Origin: Undibacterium parvum
Lineage (GTDB): Bacteria; Pseudomonadota; Gammaproteobacteria; Burkholderiales; Burkholderiaceae_D
Assembly (NCBI RefSeq): GCF_003955735.1
Contig: NZ_CP034464.1
Coordinates: forward strand, 2,418,001-2,482,000
Direction of reading: 5' to 3'
DNA length: 64,000 nucleotides
The notes beneath the pieces were generated by a model, which saw only the letters and a list, made by a program, of their open reading frames with translations, was not told the origin of the DNA and ran no database searches. This document shows, in pieces, positions 7,877-17,057 of this stretch; position 1 is the first letter of the stretch; each line of letters starts with the position of its first letter. Position numbers and translations under genes: made by a program.

Positions 7877-10669
7877 ATGTCGAACAGCAATAAAAAATAT
7901 TCGTCTATCGCCCTGCTTACCAGCACCCTGATATTGGCGCTGAGTTTAAGCGCCTGTAATAAGGCTCAGAGTACCGATAAGTTTTTGGCTGATGCTAAGC
8001 AATATCAGCAAAAAGGTGACAATAAGGCTGCCATCATTCAACTCAAGAACGCCTTGCAACAAGACGCGAACAATAAAGACGCACGCTTTTTACTCGGTAC
8101 TATCTATCTGGAAACGGGCGACGCGCTGTCGGCAGAAAAAGAATTACAAAAGGCAGTCAGCCTGGGCGTCAGCCCCGCCACTGCTTTGCAGGGGCTTTCA
8201 AAAGCCAAGCTGATGCTGGGCAAGGCGCAACAAGTACTCGATGATACCGCGCAAGACCCACGCGCTAAAACTGATCCCGCCTTCATGAGTCTGCGCGGCA
8301 ATGCATACATGGCTCTGGGCAAAAAACCAGAAATGAAAGACGCCTTCGAACAAGTCTTGAAAATAGATCCGAACTATCCCGATGCCTTGATCGGCCTGGC
8401 CTCGCTGGCCATCAGCGAAGGCGATATGGATGGGGCGCATAAGTATGCCGATATCGCAGTCAGTAAAAACCCAAAAAATAGTCGCGTGCTGATGTTTAAG
8501 GCCAATTTATTGAGGGCGCAAAGCAAATTTCCTGAAGCTCTGACCGCGTTTGATGATGCCGCCAAAGCCGAGACCGAAAATGGCGCCGCCTTTGTGGCAA
8601 AGGCTGAAATAGAAATCGGTCTGAAAAAATTTGAAGAGGCGCAGAAAGATATCTCTGCCGCGAAAAAAATTGGTGGCAATGCAGTACTGGTTTTTTACAC
8701 TCAGGCTTTACTCGATTTCAGTCAGGAAAAATACACCGCTGCCTGGGAATCTCTGCAGCAAGTCCAAAAAATGGCGCCAGACTATCTGCCCGGCTTACTT
8801 TTGTCTGGTTCGGTACAAATGGCGATGGGCGCGTATCCACAAGCCGAAAGGTTTTTGCGCAAGTACCTAGAGAAAAATCCGAATAATCTGTACGCCCAAA
8901 AGCTCTTGATTAGCAGTGTGATGAAGGGCGGCGACAGCAAAGCGGCACTGGCCTTGATCGAGCCGCTACTACTCACGCAAAAACAGGATAGCCAGTTATT
9001 TGCACTGGCCGGCGAATCCTATATGCAGCAAAAAAACTTCAACAAGGCCACCGAGTCTTTTGAAAAAGCCAGTGCCTTGGCACCTAAATCGGTTGAATAT
9101 CACACCGCGCTGGGCCTGAGTAAGCTGAGTACGGGAGACAATGGTAGTGCTATCGCCGAGCTGGAAAAAGCCAAAGAGCTCGATGCTAAATCGAGTAACG
9201 CTGGGGTGCTGTTGATCATGACCCATATGCGCATGAAAGAAACCGATAAAGCACTGGCAGCGGCCAACGCGGCGGAGAAAGAGCAGGCTGGCAATCCAGT
9301 CATACAAAACCTCAAAGGCGCGATTTATCTGGAGAAAAAAGACCCGGTAAAAGCGCGCGCCAGTTTTGAAAAAGCCTTAAGCCTGCAAGCAAATTATTTC
9401 CCGTCTGTGCTAAACCTGGCACGCATGGATTATCAAGATAAAAAACCTGAGGCCGCCAGAAAACGCTTGGAGACGGTATTAGAGAAAGACAAGAAAAATC
9501 TGCAAGTCATTGTGGCGCTGGCCAATCTGGCGATCACAGAAAAGAAAGAAGCAGAAGCTAAAAAATGGCTAGTGCTAGGCACCACCGAGCATCCAGATAA
9601 TCCTGGCATAGTGCAAATGCAAACGCAATATTTGATGTCATTAGGCGAAAAAGACAAGGCGCTCGATCTGGCCAAAAAAGCCCAGGCCAGCCACCCTAGC
9701 GAGCCAGATTTTATGGAATTACTGGCGATGACCAAGCTAGGCCTGGGCGACAAAGCCGGTGCCTTAGATAGCTATCAAAAACTGGCTGCGATGTTGCCCG
9801 GATCGGCAGCAAATCAATACAAGGTGGCCGGCGCGCATATGGCCTTGAATGACAACGCAGCCGCCATTGATGCCTTGAAAAAAACCTTGGGTATCGATCC
9901 GCATTATTTCGAGGCGCAATTGGCATTAGGCTCGCTCTTGGCTAAAAAAGGCAATCTCGATGAGGTGTTGACATTAAGCCGTCAGATTCAGAAAGATCAT
10001 GAAAAATCACCGGCTGGTTTCATCATGGAAGGCGATGTATTAATGCAGCAGAAAAAAGCAACGGCTGCCTTACTAGCCTACGAGAAGGCCTATAAACTCA
10101 ACCAGAACGGTAACCTAGTCATTAAGCTTCACGGTGCAATGGTGGCCGATGGCAAAGCCAAAGATGCAGATTTGCGCATCAATAAATGGCTCAAGGATCA
10201 TCCTACTGATAATGAGACGCGCATGTATCTGGCCAACTACAATATGCCTAAGCAAAAAAGTAAGTTGGCGTATATAGAGCAACTACAACTGATCTTAAAA
10301 ACTGCGCCTGAGAGCGTCATGGTCTTGAATAATCTGGCTTGGGCCTACGGCGAAGAGAAAGATCCGCGCGCTCTGGAATACGCCGAAAAAGCCAATAAAT
10401 TGGCTGAAAACACCCCAGTGGTGATGGATACGCTGGGCTGGATACTGGTAGAGAAAGGCGATCTGGCACGCGGCCTGCCGCTACTGGAAAAAGCCAGCAC
10501 CGGTATGCCTGAAGTGCTCGATGTACGCTATCACTACGCCATGGCGCTGCTCAAATCGGGCGATAAAACCAAGGCGCAAAAAGAACTGGAATTCATCGCC
10601 GCCAGCAAAAAACCTTTTGCCAAAATGGATGAAGTCAAGGCCTTGTTGAAGAAAAACGCTGCGACTTAA
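7877..10669 (+). CDS. prsT: PrsT: PEP-CTERM/XrtA system TPR-repeat lipoprotein
   Basis: Long tetratricopeptide-repeat lipoprotein (930 residues) of the TIGR02917 family that marks XrtA exopolysaccharide loci. The N-terminus has a lipoprotein signal with lipobox LSAC (SLSACNKAQ), so the mature protein should be anchored by a diacylglyceryl cysteine in the cell envelope. Behind it roughly twenty TPR-like helix pairs follow in unbroken order, many with the A-x-x-x-Y/F-E-K-A-L pattern. The family is thought to help assemble or export the polysaccharide. The ATG at 7877 follows AAGGA at the right distance, so the upstream TTG at 7820 is not needed. A strong terminator follows. Confidence 0.9.
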   Translation: MSNSNKKYSSIALLTSTLILALSLSACNKAQSTDKFLADAKQYQQKGDNKAAIIQLKNALQQDANNKDARFLLGTIYLETGDALSAEKELQKAVSLGVSPATALQGLSKAKLMLGKAQQVLDDTAQDPRAKTDPAFMSLRGNAYMALGKKPEMKDAFEQVLKIDPNYPDALIGLASLAISEGDMDGAHKYADIAVSKNPKNSRVLMFKANLLRAQSKFPEALTAFDDAAKAETENGAAFVAKAEIEIGLKKFEEAQKDISAAKKIGGNAVLVFYTQALLDFSQEKYTAAWESLQQVQKMAPDYLPGLLLSGSVQMAMGAYPQAERFLRKYLEKNPNNLYAQKLLISSVMKGGDSKAALALIEPLLLTQKQDSQLFALAGESYMQQKNFNKATESFEKASALAPKSVEYHTALGLSKLSTGDNGSAIAELEKAKELDAKSSNAGVLLIMTHMRMKETDKALAAANAAEKEQAGNPVIQNLKGAIYLEKKDPVKARASFEKALSLQANYFPSVLNLARMDYQDKKPEAARKRLETVLEKDKKNLQVIVALANLAITEKKEAEAKKWLVLGTTEHPDNPGIVQMQTQYLMSLGEKDKALDLAKKAQASHPSEPDFMELLAMTKLGLGDKAGALDSYQKLAAMLPGSAANQYKVAGAHMALNDNAAAIDALKKTLGIDPHYFEAQLALGSLLAKKGNLDEVLTLSRQIQKDHEKSPAGFIMEGDVLMQQKKATAALLAYEKAYKLNQNGNLVIKLHGAMVADGKAKDADLRINKWLKDHPTDNETRMYLANYNMPKQKSKLAYIEQLQLILKTAPESVMVLNNLAWAYGEEKDPRALEYAEKANKLAENTPVVMDTLGWILVEKGDLARGLPLLEKASTGMPEVLDVRYHYAMALLKSGDKTKAQKELEFIAASKKPFAKMDEVKALLKKNAAT

Positions 10670-10705
10670 GCGTTAAGCCTGGCGAGCATTGCCGCAAGCA
10701 GAGTA

Positions 10706-10735
10706 GGGCATTCTTAGCTAAGAATGCCCTTTTTT
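10706..10735 (+). terminator. Rho-independent terminator after prsT
   Basis: A perfect 12-bp stem (GGGCATTCTTAG with CTAAGAATGCCC) is followed by six T. It ends the exopolysaccharide gene group. Confidence 0.9.
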
Positions 10736-10834
10736 ATTGGCGTGGGAGTTCTAGCCTTGGTCTTAGTTCGAATTTTCTCGATATCGCCCTATTGCAGGAA
10801 AAATGGAGGGGCGAACTGTCTGAGTGAAACTGCT

Positions 10835-11308
10835 CTATTTTTGCAAATGCGCCAGTAGACCTGCGCTGGCGTCTTCTATGTAATCGAGCACCAGGTCAAA
10901 GCCGCTGCTGCCGCCGGAATACGGATCGGGCACTTCGTCGGTTTCAAAATTATTCGCGTACTGCATGAATAAGCCGATTTTGTGGCGATATGCGGAGGGA
11001 CAAGCCGCTTGCAACAGCGCCAGATTATCTCTATCCATAGCCAGCACATAATCAAATTTCTCAAAATCATGGGCGCATACCAGACGCGCCTTTTGCTGGG
11101 ATAAATCGTAACCGCGCTGTCTGGCGAACTGCTGCGAGCGGGTATCCGGTGCGGCACCGACGTGATACGCATGGGTACCGGCCGAATCGATCTCTAGCCT
11201 CAGCCCGGCCGCTTGCGCCTGGGCTCGGAACACGCCTTCGGCGGTCGGAGATCGGCAAATATTGCCCATGCAGACAAACAAAATTGAAACGGCTGGCGTA
11301 TCGGTCAT
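10835..11308 (-). CDS. Low-molecular-weight protein-tyrosine phosphatase
   Basis: Cytoplasmic phosphatase with the C-X5-R signature at the N-terminus, Cys13 to Arg19 in FVCMGNICRSPTAE, and the general-acid aspartate in the C-terminal DPYSGG loop. The length of 157 residues is standard. In exopolysaccharide systems such enzymes (Wzb/Etp) dephosphorylate the tyrosine kinase that controls chain length. Here it lies just beyond the XrtA locus on the opposite strand, so a link to polysaccharide control is plausible but not shown. The ATG at 11308 is preferred over an upstream TTG at 11338. Confidence 0.88.
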   Translation of the reverse strand: MTDTPAVSILFVCMGNICRSPTAEGVFRAQAQAAGLRLEIDSAGTHAYHVGAAPDTRSQQFARQRGYDLSQQKARLVCAHDFEKFDYVLAMDRDNLALLQAACPSAYRHKIGLFMQYANNFETDEVPDPYSGGSSGFDLVLDYIEDASAGLLAHLQK

Positions 11309-11397
11309 ATGCTTAAATCCAGATGAATTAAAAATCAAGGCAAAAATGTTGCCTCAATAGTATCATAAATTAAGCGCTGACATCGTGAGTTAGTTGA

Positions 11398-12492
11398 CTA
11401 GACGGGTGGCGCGGGATCGAGGTTTAAACTTTTTGTTGGTTTGTTGTTTGCGATAAACCGGCCTTTTATAGCTAGCGCAGGTTGCTCCAACAGATACCAA
11501 GACAATACGGCCAGCATTAACGTCACGGAGACCGACAGCAGCGTGAGCAGCGCGACCGATATTCCCGGAAACAAGGCGATCACAGATTGCTGCACCGGGA
11601 AGGCGTAAATATAGACTCCGTAAGAATAATCACCTAGTGCATTGTATTTTCGAATGCGGCCCGCCGGCACATAGGCCAGATAGAACAGGATATAAGCGAG
11701 ACTGACTTGATACACCAGAAAAAACGCCTGTTGACTCAGCATTGAAGAGCCTAGTAAGGCAAGACACAGCGGCCAGAATACGCGTGCACTTAGCATTACT
11801 CTGTCCTTCAAAACTGCATAGGCGGCACCAGAGAAAAACATGAAAAATAATCCGTCAGCGGGGCAATGCTCAGCGCCAGAGAAAAAATGCACGAGGCTAA
11901 AGATGCCAGCACCTGTGGCTAGTAATACGATCAAGCGACGAAACAGTAGCAAACCCTGGTTCTTCCAAACATGGCAAACAGCCCAAAAAATCCCCAAAAA
12001 AATATACATCTTTACTTCGTACACCATCGTCCACAGTGAGCCATTGACCGCGCCCTTGTAGGGATTATTTTCAAACACCCCAGGCAGGTAATAGGCGGCA
12101 CCCGTCACCAGAGTTAGACATTTATGCAGATAATAGTAAATCTGTGGGTGGCTATAGTAGCTTGCCAAAGGCAAACTGGTAAAAACTGCGCCCAACACAA
12201 AAACGCTCAGTAGCACAACTATCAGCAACGCAGGATAGATGCGCGAGGCCCTGGCCAGCAGATACTCACGCAGACTTTGCCTTTGCAACAAACTGCCGGT
12301 CACTAAAAAGCCGCTGGCAATAAAAAACAAATCGACCGCGATCGAACCTAAGCTGATACCAAGCTCCTGGCCCAAGGGTTCTGGCTGCTTGAGCAAAGCA
12401 AAACTGTGACCGGCCAGTACCGCCAGCGCTGCGAGTATGCGGATCAGATTGTAATTATTGTTTTTTCCCGACGTGACGCTCGATAACTTCAT
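11398..12492 (-). CDS. Acyltransferase 3 family (OafA/YrhL-like) membrane protein
   Basis: Inner-membrane O-acyltransferase, 364 residues with about ten hydrophobic segments. The family's N-terminal histidine is in LAVLAGHSFALL and the arginine motif in LARASRIYPALL. Such enzymes acetylate surface polysaccharides or related glycans. The ATG at 12492 follows AGGAA at normal spacing, a better start than the TTG 18 bases upstream. It lies convergent to the exopolysaccharide genes beside the phosphatase, so modification of that polymer is possible. Confidence 0.85.
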   Translation of the reverse strand: MKLSSVTSGKNNNYNLIRILAALAVLAGHSFALLKQPEPLGQELGISLGSIAVDLFFIASGFLVTGSLLQRQSLREYLLARASRIYPALLIVVLLSVFVLGAVFTSLPLASYYSHPQIYYYLHKCLTLVTGAAYYLPGVFENNPYKGAVNGSLWTMVYEVKMYIFLGIFWAVCHVWKNQGLLLFRRLIVLLATGAGIFSLVHFFSGAEHCPADGLFFMFFSGAAYAVLKDRVMLSARVFWPLCLALLGSSMLSQQAFFLVYQVSLAYILFYLAYVPAGRIRKYNALGDYSYGVYIYAFPVQQSVIALFPGISVALLTLLSVSVTLMLAVLSWYLLEQPALAIKGRFIANNKPTKSLNLDPAPPV

Positions 12493-12656
12493 TAAAAATT
12501 CCTGTTGCAAAAAATGCAGATCAATCTTGAGGCGTTCTTGGCCGCGTCAAACTAAGGCAGACATTATCCGATGAAAACTCTGGTGAACAAACTAAATCGC
12601 GTTTGTGCAGTGAAGCGCAGCATTCCAGATGCGCAGAAAATTATCCGCCCAACACC

Positions 12657-12735
12657 CCTGCCAGTGCGCATATTCCATGCGGTTCTCCCGGCACCCTAGC
12701 CGCTAGGCCGCATGGGCTATGCGTGAGCGGGCAGG
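12657..12735. repeat. REP-like palindrome
   Basis: Left arm TGCGCATATTCCATGCGG, degenerate right arm CCGCATGGGCTATGCG, first centre type (CCTAGCC). It lies just behind the 3' end of the Rof-like gene. Confidence 0.75.
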
Positions 12736-12738
12736 TGC

Positions 12739-13014
12739 TTACCGATTGGGAAAGCGAAGTTCAAATTGCTCAGGACGCTCGCCATCTACCTGCAGCAAGC
12801 GATCCAGGCGCAGCTCGCTAGCATTATCCAGGCGGAGATAATCGGCACCCGCTTTGGCGTAAACATCGGTGATCAGCGCCTCACAAGTCTGGGTACTGCC
12901 ATCTTCTGCCAGATACACCAGCACGCAGCGCTGCCGCCGCGTGGCCAAGGCTTCGAGCACGTCGTGGAATTCGCAATTAACACTGCGATAGGTATTTTCA
13001 GGCGTATTGTTCAT
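12739..13014 (-). CDS. Rof/YaeO-like Rho-binding antiterminator
   Basis: Small soluble protein of 91 residues. The pattern is that of the Rof (YaeO) family: YRSVNCEFHDVLE at the N-terminus, a TQTCEALITDVYAKAGADY middle and the LRLDRLLQVDG strand. Rof binds the transcription terminator Rho and inhibits it. The assignment rests on this short pattern, so it is moderately sure. It stands alone between the acyltransferase and DoxX genes. Confidence 0.65.
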   Translation of the reverse strand: MNNTPENTYRSVNCEFHDVLEALATRRQRCVLVYLAEDGSTQTCEALITDVYAKAGADYLRLDNASELRLDRLLQVDGERPEQFELRFPNR

Positions 13015-13191
13015 GTTATTTTGTTCATACTGTTATTGCCCTTTTACTCAAGAGAGTCTATGAGAAATGCGTGTAAGGCGATGAGTCAATTCTGCCGTTA
13101 ATGGAATAATGATTGCCATTTTATGGTCTTCTGTATTGATTATGGAACATATACACTCTCTTCATCATCACTCAACCTAAAGGATTTCTCC

Positions 13192-13596
13192 ATGAACGCA
13201 CTTACTTCTTTCGGCCCTTTGCTTGGTCGTATCCTGATCGCCAGCATCTTTGTCTTATCTGGCATATCAAAAATTACCGGTTTTGAAGGCACGGTCGGCT
13301 ATATTGCCAGTAAGGGCTTGCCATTCGCTAGTCTGGGCGCAATCGCTGCCATTATTGTAGAGCTAGGCGGAGGTATCATGCTGATCATCGGCTGGAAAGC
13401 ACGTTGGGCGGCAGTTGCCATGTTGTTCTTTACCGTCGCTGCGGCCTTCATTTTCCATAACTTTTGGGGCGCAGCGGCCGATCAGGCGCAAAACCAGATG
13501 ATACATTTTATGAAAAACATCTCTATGGCTGGTGGACTGTTGTTTGTAATTATCCACGGCAGTGGCGCCTTGAGCCTGGGAAAAACCAGAGCATAA
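13192..13596 (+). CDS. DoxX family membrane protein
   Basis: 134-residue integral membrane protein with four hydrophobic segments and the DoxX signature LGRILIASIFVLSGISKI followed by the GG-rich helix VELGGGIMLIIGW. The ATG at 13192 follows AAAGGA; upstream in-frame codons lack a ribosome site. Members are linked to redox or sulfur chemistry, but the exact role is unknown. The next gene is a YgiD-type dioxygenase, a common neighbour of DoxX genes in Burkholderiales. Confidence 0.85.
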   Translation: MNALTSFGPLLGRILIASIFVLSGISKITGFEGTVGYIASKGLPFASLGAIAAIIVELGGGIMLIIGWKARWAAVAMLFFTVAAAFIFHNFWGAAADQAQNQMIHFMKNISMAGGLLFVIIHGSGALSLGKTRA

Positions 13597-13696
13597 TCAG
13601 CCACAATTAACGTCCAAAATTAAGCGGAGCCCGCCTTTAGGGGCGGCCTGCTTGATTGATCAATTTTGAAAAACGCAGATCTAGCAGGAGCAAAGT

Positions 13697-14488
13697 ATGA
13701 ATAGCAGCAAACGCATGCCGGTACTCTTTATTGGCCACGGTAGCCCTATGAACGCACTTGAGGATAATGCCTGCACCCGTGTTTGGGAAAATTTAGGACT
13801 AAGTCTGCCCCGGCCCAAGGCGATACTGGCGATCTCGGCGCACTGGCTCACCGATGGCACGGCAGTGACGGCGATGAGCAAGCCCAAAACGATCCATGAT
13901 TTTGGTGGTTTTCCGCAAGCGCTGTTTGATATGCGTTACCCGGCACCCGGCGATCCTGATTTGGCGGCACGCATCGCCGAATTACTCACGCCATTTACGG
14001 ATGCGCCAGTACAGCTGGATCAGGATTGGGGCTTGGATCATGGCAGTTGGTCGGTGCTGGCAAAAATTTATCCGGATGCCAGCATCCCGGTACTGCAATT
14101 AAGCTTGGATATGCGGCTGTCAGCTGCCGCGCATTTTGCACTCGGCCAGCGGCTGAGTGCATTGCGCGATGAAGGCGTGCTAATTATCGCTAGCGGCAAC
14201 GTGGTGCACAATCTGAGGCAGCTGGATATGCGCTCGACAGGATATGACTGGGCACATAGATTTAATGATGCGATCCGTGAGGCGATACTAGCCGGGCAGT
14301 TTGAACAGGTGATCGATTACACGGCGTTCGGGGCGGACGCCACCTTGGCGGTGCCAACTTCAGAACATTTTTTGCCCTTGCTGTATGTGTTGGGTGCGCG
14401 TATCGAGGCGGAGCCGATACAGATATTCTGTGATCAGATCGAGCTTGGTTCTATCAGCATGCTATCGCTGATGCTGGGCGAGGGCTGA
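13697..14488 (+). CDS. ygiD: Class III extradiol dioxygenase, 4,5-DOPA dioxygenase (YgiD-like)
   Basis: LigB-family ring-opening dioxygenase of 263 residues. Metal-binding and active-site histidines are visible in FIGHGSPMNAL (about residue 14), AISAHWLTDG and QDWGLDHGSWSVL, with the family motif FGGFPQALFDMRYPAPGDP. Homologues use Fe(II) or Zn to open catechol rings such as DOPA. The start has AGGAG about ten bases upstream. It follows the DoxX gene by 100 bases and may share a transcript with it. Confidence 0.85.
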   Translation: MNSSKRMPVLFIGHGSPMNALEDNACTRVWENLGLSLPRPKAILAISAHWLTDGTAVTAMSKPKTIHDFGGFPQALFDMRYPAPGDPDLAARIAELLTPFTDAPVQLDQDWGLDHGSWSVLAKIYPDASIPVLQLSLDMRLSAAAHFALGQRLSALRDEGVLIIASGNVVHNLRQLDMRSTGYDWAHRFNDAIREAILAGQFEQVIDYTAFGADATLAVPTSEHFLPLLYVLGARIEAEPIQIFCDQIELGSISMLSLMLGEG

Positions 14489-14590
14489 TGGATTAACCAG
14501 CGTGACTTCACTAGCACTCATGTAGTGGTCATGCCGCTGTCATGCTCGGCTATTATTATTTGTGCATCTTCAATTCCCTATTTTACGATC

Positions 14591-15706
14591 ATGTACAAAT
14601 TCTCCTTAGTCCCTGGCGCTGCACTGCTTTCCGCGAATCTCTTGTTAAGTGCCTGTGGTGGCGCTAGCTCTGACATTCAACCGACTCCATTGCCTGCAAA
14701 AGTCGTCATCGGCCATAGAGGCGCTTCTGCCTTGCGTCCCGAACACACGATCGCGTCCTACACCAAGGCGATAGAAATCGGTGCCGATGTCATCGAACCC
14801 GATTTGGTGAGTACCAAGGATGGCGTATTAGTCGCACGCCACGAAAACGAGATTTCTGGGACCACCAATGTCGCAGAGAAGCCAGAATTTGCCGCCCGCA
14901 AACAAACCAAAAAAATTGATAACGTCAGCGTCACCGGATGGTTTACCGAAGACTTTACGTTGGCCGAATTAAAAACCTTGCGTGCCAAAGAACGCATCCC
15001 TGCGAATCGTCCTGAGAACGCCAAATTTGACGGCCAATTCGAGATCCCGACCTTGCAAGAAGTGATCGATCTGGCCAAAGCCAAGAGCATAGAAACTGGC
15101 CGTACCATAGGTATTTATCCAGAAACCAAACATCCTAGTTATTTCAAGTCTATTAATCTGCCTTTAGAAAAACGCCTGATCGATATCCTGCATGCGAACG
15201 GCTACCGTGGCAAAACCGCACCGGTATTTATTCAATCATTTGAAGTCAGTAATCTGAAAGAAATCCGCAAGATGACGGATCTGCCCATCGTTCAACTTTT
15301 GTCTGGATCTGGCCAGCCGGAAGATTTTCGACTGGCCGGAGATAGCCGTAGCTATGCCGACATCGCCAGTGCCGCCGGCCTGCTAGAAGTGGCGACCTAT
15401 GCCAACGGCGTAGGCCCATCCAAAGAGATGATCATTCCGCGTGATGCGCAAAATAATCTGGGCGTGCCAACTAGTTTGGTAAAGAACGCACATGCCGCCA
15501 ATCTGGTTTTGCATCCGTATACCTTCCGTCCTGAAAATCCATTTTTGCCGGCTAATCTGCGTAAGGGTAATGTCGCTTCGCTTACCGAACGTGGCGATCT
15601 GGCCGCCGAGTTAAAGATCTTTTTGGAAGCTGGGATCGATGGTTTCTTCACCGATGATCCCTCGATAGGACGTGCTGCGATGGATGCCTATCTCGGGAAA
15701 AAATAA
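14591..15706 (+). CDS. Glycerophosphodiester phosphodiesterase, lipoprotein (GlpQ family)
   Basis: Hydrolyses glycerophosphodiesters to an alcohol and glycerol-3-phosphate. The GDPD core starts with IGHRGASALRPEHT, with catalytic residues in EPDLVSTKDGVLVARHE; the C-terminal FFTDDP segment completes the TIM barrel. A lipobox (LLLSAC, Cys near residue 21) follows a hydrophobic signal when the ATG at 14591 is used, so that start is chosen over the valine codon at 14525. The 371 residues include the insertions usual in GlpQ. It acts in the periplasm or on the outer membrane. Confidence 0.88.
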   Translation: MYKFSLVPGAALLSANLLLSACGGASSDIQPTPLPAKVVIGHRGASALRPEHTIASYTKAIEIGADVIEPDLVSTKDGVLVARHENEISGTTNVAEKPEFAARKQTKKIDNVSVTGWFTEDFTLAELKTLRAKERIPANRPENAKFDGQFEIPTLQEVIDLAKAKSIETGRTIGIYPETKHPSYFKSINLPLEKRLIDILHANGYRGKTAPVFIQSFEVSNLKEIRKMTDLPIVQLLSGSGQPEDFRLAGDSRSYADIASAAGLLEVATYANGVGPSKEMIIPRDAQNNLGVPTSLVKNAHAANLVLHPYTFRPENPFLPANLRKGNVASLTERGDLAAELKIFLEAGIDGFFTDDPSIGRAAMDAYLGKK

Positions 15707-15727
15707 CTTTCTGAAATTTAGAATTTT

Positions 15728-15762
15728 GCTGAGTCTGGTAGCGCATCAATGCCAGGCTCAGC
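15728..15762. terminator. Stem-loop between convergent genes
   Basis: An 11-bp stem (GCTGAGTCTGG with CCAGGCTCAGC, one G-T pair) stands between the convergent glycerophosphodiesterase and PEP mutase-like genes. T-runs are weak, so it may be a bidirectional terminator or an mRNA 3' stabiliser. Confidence 0.5.
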
Positions 15763-15770
15763 TTCAGTTA

Positions 15771-16571
15771 TTAGTTCAGAAAACTGGCGTTCATCAACTC
15801 ATACGGCAGTGCGTCAATAAATAAATCCGCTGTCGCCTGTTCCTGCAGAAATTTCTGGGTCAGCAATTGGGCGCGTCCGTAACTAGCCTGGAACAGTGCC
15901 GGTCCTACGCTAAAACGACAGGCACCAGCAGCAAACAGATCTGAGATTGCTGGCATGTCTGGCAGTGTCATCAGATTCAAAGGCATCTCAATATCAGCTG
16001 CGATGCTGGCGACATCTTGAAGACGGCTCATCCCTGGAATAAATGCGGCGTCAGCGCCGGCCGCGCGGTACTCCAGCAAACGTTCTCTACACATAGCCAG
16101 AGCCGCATCGCCTTGCGCCAATTGGCGTAAATAGACGTCGGTACGCGCATTGATAAACAGCGGTGTATCACCAAGCGCGGCACGAATAGCGACAAGCTTT
16201 TCCTGCAGTAGTGTGCTGGGCTTAGCAGCATCTTCTAGATTAATACCGGCCACACCACAGCGTGCGATGGCTAGCACCAGTGCCGCAACTTCGGCTGGAT
16301 TATCGCTGTAACCATCTTCCAAATCGAGAGTCAAAGGGACTTGTAATACCCGCTGCATGCGCTTTAACGCTGCCAATAATTCGTCTGATGGCAAGGCGCC
16401 GCCATCGGCATAACCCAGGGACCAGGCCAGCGCTGCGCTCGAGGTGGCGATGGCGCGTGCGCCCGCTTGCTGAAATAAAATAGCGCTGGCGGCATCCCAA
16501 GCATTCGGTAACAGCAAGGGCGAGTCCGTGAAGTGTAGATCACGGAATGTAGAAAATTGACTGAGATTCAT
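15771..16571 (-). CDS. Isocitrate lyase/PEP mutase family protein
   Basis: 266-residue TIM-barrel enzyme of the ICL/PEP-mutase superfamily, which makes or breaks C-C or C-P bonds next to a carboxylate. Signatures are LLLPNAWDAASAILFQQAG, LDLEDGYSDNP (metal-binding acid cluster) and GINLEDA. It resembles the uncharacterised carboxyvinyl-phosphonate mutase-like group. The canonical PEP mutase motif EDK-x-x-x-x-x-NS is not seen and it is far from the phosphonate operon, so phosphonate synthesis is not implied. The substrate is unknown. Confidence 0.78.
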   Translation of the reverse strand: MNLSQFSTFRDLHFTDSPLLLPNAWDAASAILFQQAGARAIATSSAALAWSLGYADGGALPSDELLAALKRMQRVLQVPLTLDLEDGYSDNPAEVAALVLAIARCGVAGINLEDAAKPSTLLQEKLVAIRAALGDTPLFINARTDVYLRQLAQGDAALAMCRERLLEYRAAGADAAFIPGMSRLQDVASIAADIEMPLNLMTLPDMPAISDLFAAGACRFSVGPALFQASYGRAQLLTQKFLQEQATADLFIDALPYELMNASFLN

Positions 16572-16678
16572 GTTACGGCGCTTTCAAAATAATCGTAGCG
16601 CCATCGTAGAATAAACCCGTGGTTTGTTCTAGCCGTTTTCGGACTCTGATCTTGGTCTGGGCTTGCGCGCTTAGCGAC

Positions 16679-16933
16679 TTAGCCACCACAAGCGCCACAA
16701 CAGCCACTGTGGCTTTTGCCAGCTGCCGCATCGACCTCGAAACCTAGTTGTATCAAGCTAGCGCGCAATTGTACGCTGCTAGCAAGTTCTTCTTGGTAGC
16801 GCACAGTTGCCCGGCCGCTAGCGGAGGTCACGCGCACCTCCGCTACACCTGGTAAGGCACGTAAGCTCTGCTGGATGATTTCGGCATCGGCCTGATCTTT
16901 TATTCCTGCTACTTTGATTATTTCTGTTTGCAT
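16679..16933 (-). CDS. HMA-like small protein lacking CxxC, with Cys-rich tail
   Basis: 84-residue protein with the beta-alpha-beta-beta-alpha-beta pattern of heavy-metal-associated domains (IIKVAGI, ALPGVAEVRV, RATVRYQEE, LIQLGFEVD). The metal-binding M-x-C-x-x-C loop is replaced by GIKDQAD, while a CCGACGG cluster stands at the C-terminal end. It is divergent from nnrS and shares the 124-base intergenic region holding an NsrR-type operator. A role in metal handling during nitrosative stress is an inference. Confidence 0.6.
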   Translation of the reverse strand: MQTEIIKVAGIKDQADAEIIQQSLRALPGVAEVRVTSASGRATVRYQEELASSVQLRASLIQLGFEVDAAAGKSHSGCCGACGG

Positions 16934-17017
16934 ATAGTTCTCGTCCTCGTGTGTAATTGCCTATGTCGAATCCCGTCACGACTGGGCATGCACATAAGAG
17001 TAGCACAATTTTGATTA

Positions 17018-17040
17018 AAGATATATATTGTATGTATCTT
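17018..17040. promoter_or_regulatory. NsrR-type operator in front of nnrS
   Basis: A 23-bp dyad made of half-sites AAGATATATAT and GTATGTATCTT with one central base. The known NsrR consensus has the same 11-1-11 architecture with AAGATGCATTT half-sites. An NsrR gene lies 3 kb away. Confidence 0.72.
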
Positions 17041-17057
17041 TAAAAGTGAGCACGAAC

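Noticed and set aside
15771..16571. Phosphonate biosynthesis by a PEP mutase
   Set aside because: The diagnostic PEP mutase motif is not seen and no phosphonopyruvate decarboxylase is adjacent; it fits the broad ICL/PEP-mutase-like group better.
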